DNA from: an uncultured Clostridia bacterium
GTDB lineage: Bacteria; Bacillota; Clostridia; Christensenellales; DTU072
Direction of reading: 5' to 3'
NCBI GenBank assembly: GCA_944349655.1
Contig: CALVNL010000001.1
Location: 1-51,808, forward strand
DNA length: 51,808 bases
Part shown: piece by piece, positions 51,267-51,808 of the stretch
Numbering within the stretch: position 1 is the first letter of the stretch
Layout: every line of letters begins with the position of its first letter
Position numbers and translations under genes: made by a program
Notes under the pieces: model-generated
The model's input: only the letters and a program-made list of their open reading frames with translations
The model's database searches: none
What the model was told of the DNA's origin: nothing

Positions 51267-51808
51267 TTAATCGGCTTTATGTCCGTGTTCGTCGGCAGGG
51301 GTTACCGTTACCGTTTTATAATTTGAGTAAATAACTTGACCGGGCAGGGAAGAAGGTATTTTTTTTACATATTTGACCAAAGCGTAATCGACGTCGACTT
51401 TTTCGTCGCAACGGCATTCGCTGTAAAAAGCGGCAATTTGCGCGGCTTTTAGTAAAACCTCGTCGGTAACTTCTCCCTTTATGATAACGTGGCTTCCGTG
51501 ACATTCTTTAACGTGCAGCCATAGGTCGTTTCTGTCGGCAATTTTGAACGTAACTTCATTGTTCTGGAGATTATTCCTGCCGTAAATTATTTCGCCGTTT
51601 TCGATTTTGACTCTTACGGGACGGGAAGGTTTTTCCTTTTTGGCGACTGATTTTGAGCTCCTTCCGTTAAGGCGATTCAATTCTTCGGTAATTTCCGTGT
51701 ATTCCTGTTTGGTCTCGGAGTCACGTACGGAAAGTTCTACCGATTTTAGATATTCCTTTTGTTTGTATAGTTCGGTCAGTTGTTTTTCCGCTATCTCCGC
51801 CGCTCTTT
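51267..51808 (-). CDS. rqcH: RqcH (Rqc2/NFACT) C-terminal part, gene runs off the window
   Basis: An open frame from the right edge to a stop at 51267, 180 residues of the C-terminal part. The segment GRNNLQNNEVTFKIADRNDLWLHVK followed by GSHVIIKG (read as two blocks) is the NFACT-R domain that holds the alanyl-tRNA during ribosome-quality-control tailing. Coiled-coil residues precede it (ELYKQKEYLKSVEL). The N-terminal half is outside the window. A start near 51680 would be an internal TTG and is not used. Confidence 0.9.
   Translation of the reverse strand, partial: RAAEIAEKQLTELYKQKEYLKSVELSVRDSETKQEYTEITEELNRLNGRSSKSVAKKEKPSRPVRVKIENGEIIYGRNNLQNNEVTFKIADRNDLWLHVKECHGSHVIIKGEVTDEVLLKAAQIAAFYSECRCDEKVDVDYALVKYVKKIPSSLPGQVIYSNYKTVTVTPADEHGHKAD

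Overview
The window is a chromosomal segment of a low-to-mid GC Gram-positive bacterium, most likely an uncultured gut-type member of the Bacillota (Clostridia, perhaps Christensenellales; the rank below class is inference). Pointers are RNase J, RqcH, a CdaA-type diadenylate cyclase, a lysine riboswitch, a PyrR/uracil-permease unit, a TrmR/TrhP tRNA-modification pair, a four-subunit 2-oxoacid:ferredoxin oxidoreductase, strong GGAGG ribosome-binding sites and near-consensus sigma-A promoters (TTGACA-17-TATAAT).

Layout. 1-1210 is non-coding and holds repeated pieces of the 3' end of a tRNA-Ser gene, each with its own hairpin terminator, including a perfect 204-bp duplication. 1285-3009 is an AbrB regulator / ABC ATPase / ABC-2 permease cassette. 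The intact tRNA-Ser(UGA) lies at 3207-3295, so 420-3206 looks like a small accessory islet at a tRNA integration hotspot. 3439-6284 carries a PflX-like radical SAM protein, a cysteine desulfurase with two small conserved-looking partners, and a DUF3343 putative Se/S carrier. 6415-11469 is a housekeeping operon: DNA polymerase III delta, a membrane protein, CdaA, a DUF1015 protein and aspartate kinase.

The most unusual part is 12113-20864: eleven tightly packed, intact, co-directional genes for a P22-like head and neck (terminase large subunit, a small protein, portal, scaffold-like, major capsid, two connector-type proteins, a P22 gp10-like propeller, a 31-residue protein, a coiled-coil protein and a BhlA/UviB-type holin). 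There is no integrase, replication, regulator, tailspike or lysin gene, and 8.8 kb is far too little DNA to be a phage genome for such a head. It ends at a terminator and is flanked by lysC and birA. It is best read as a domesticated particle-forming locus, a candidate gene transfer agent or other phage-derived particle, rather than a decaying prophage.

20982-28652 holds biotin ligase and BioY (biotin uptake), a sugar nucleotidyltransferase coupled to a 24-codon basic peptide gene, RNase J, TrmR-TrhP, and an MGDG-synthase-like glycosyltransferase. 28853-31430 is the 2-oxoacid:ferredoxin oxidoreductase, followed by GTP-dependent PEP carboxykinase. 33664-38118 encodes a type IIA topoisomerase pair, followed by two lipoproteins flanking prolyl-tRNA synthetase. 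On the minus strand, asd-dapA-dapB (45133-42195) is governed by a lysine riboswitch. 45277-48935 carries a large SARP/MalT-like regulator and an rRNA-type methyltransferase; 49084-51186 is pyrR-uraA behind an attenuator; the window ends in the 3' part of rqcH.
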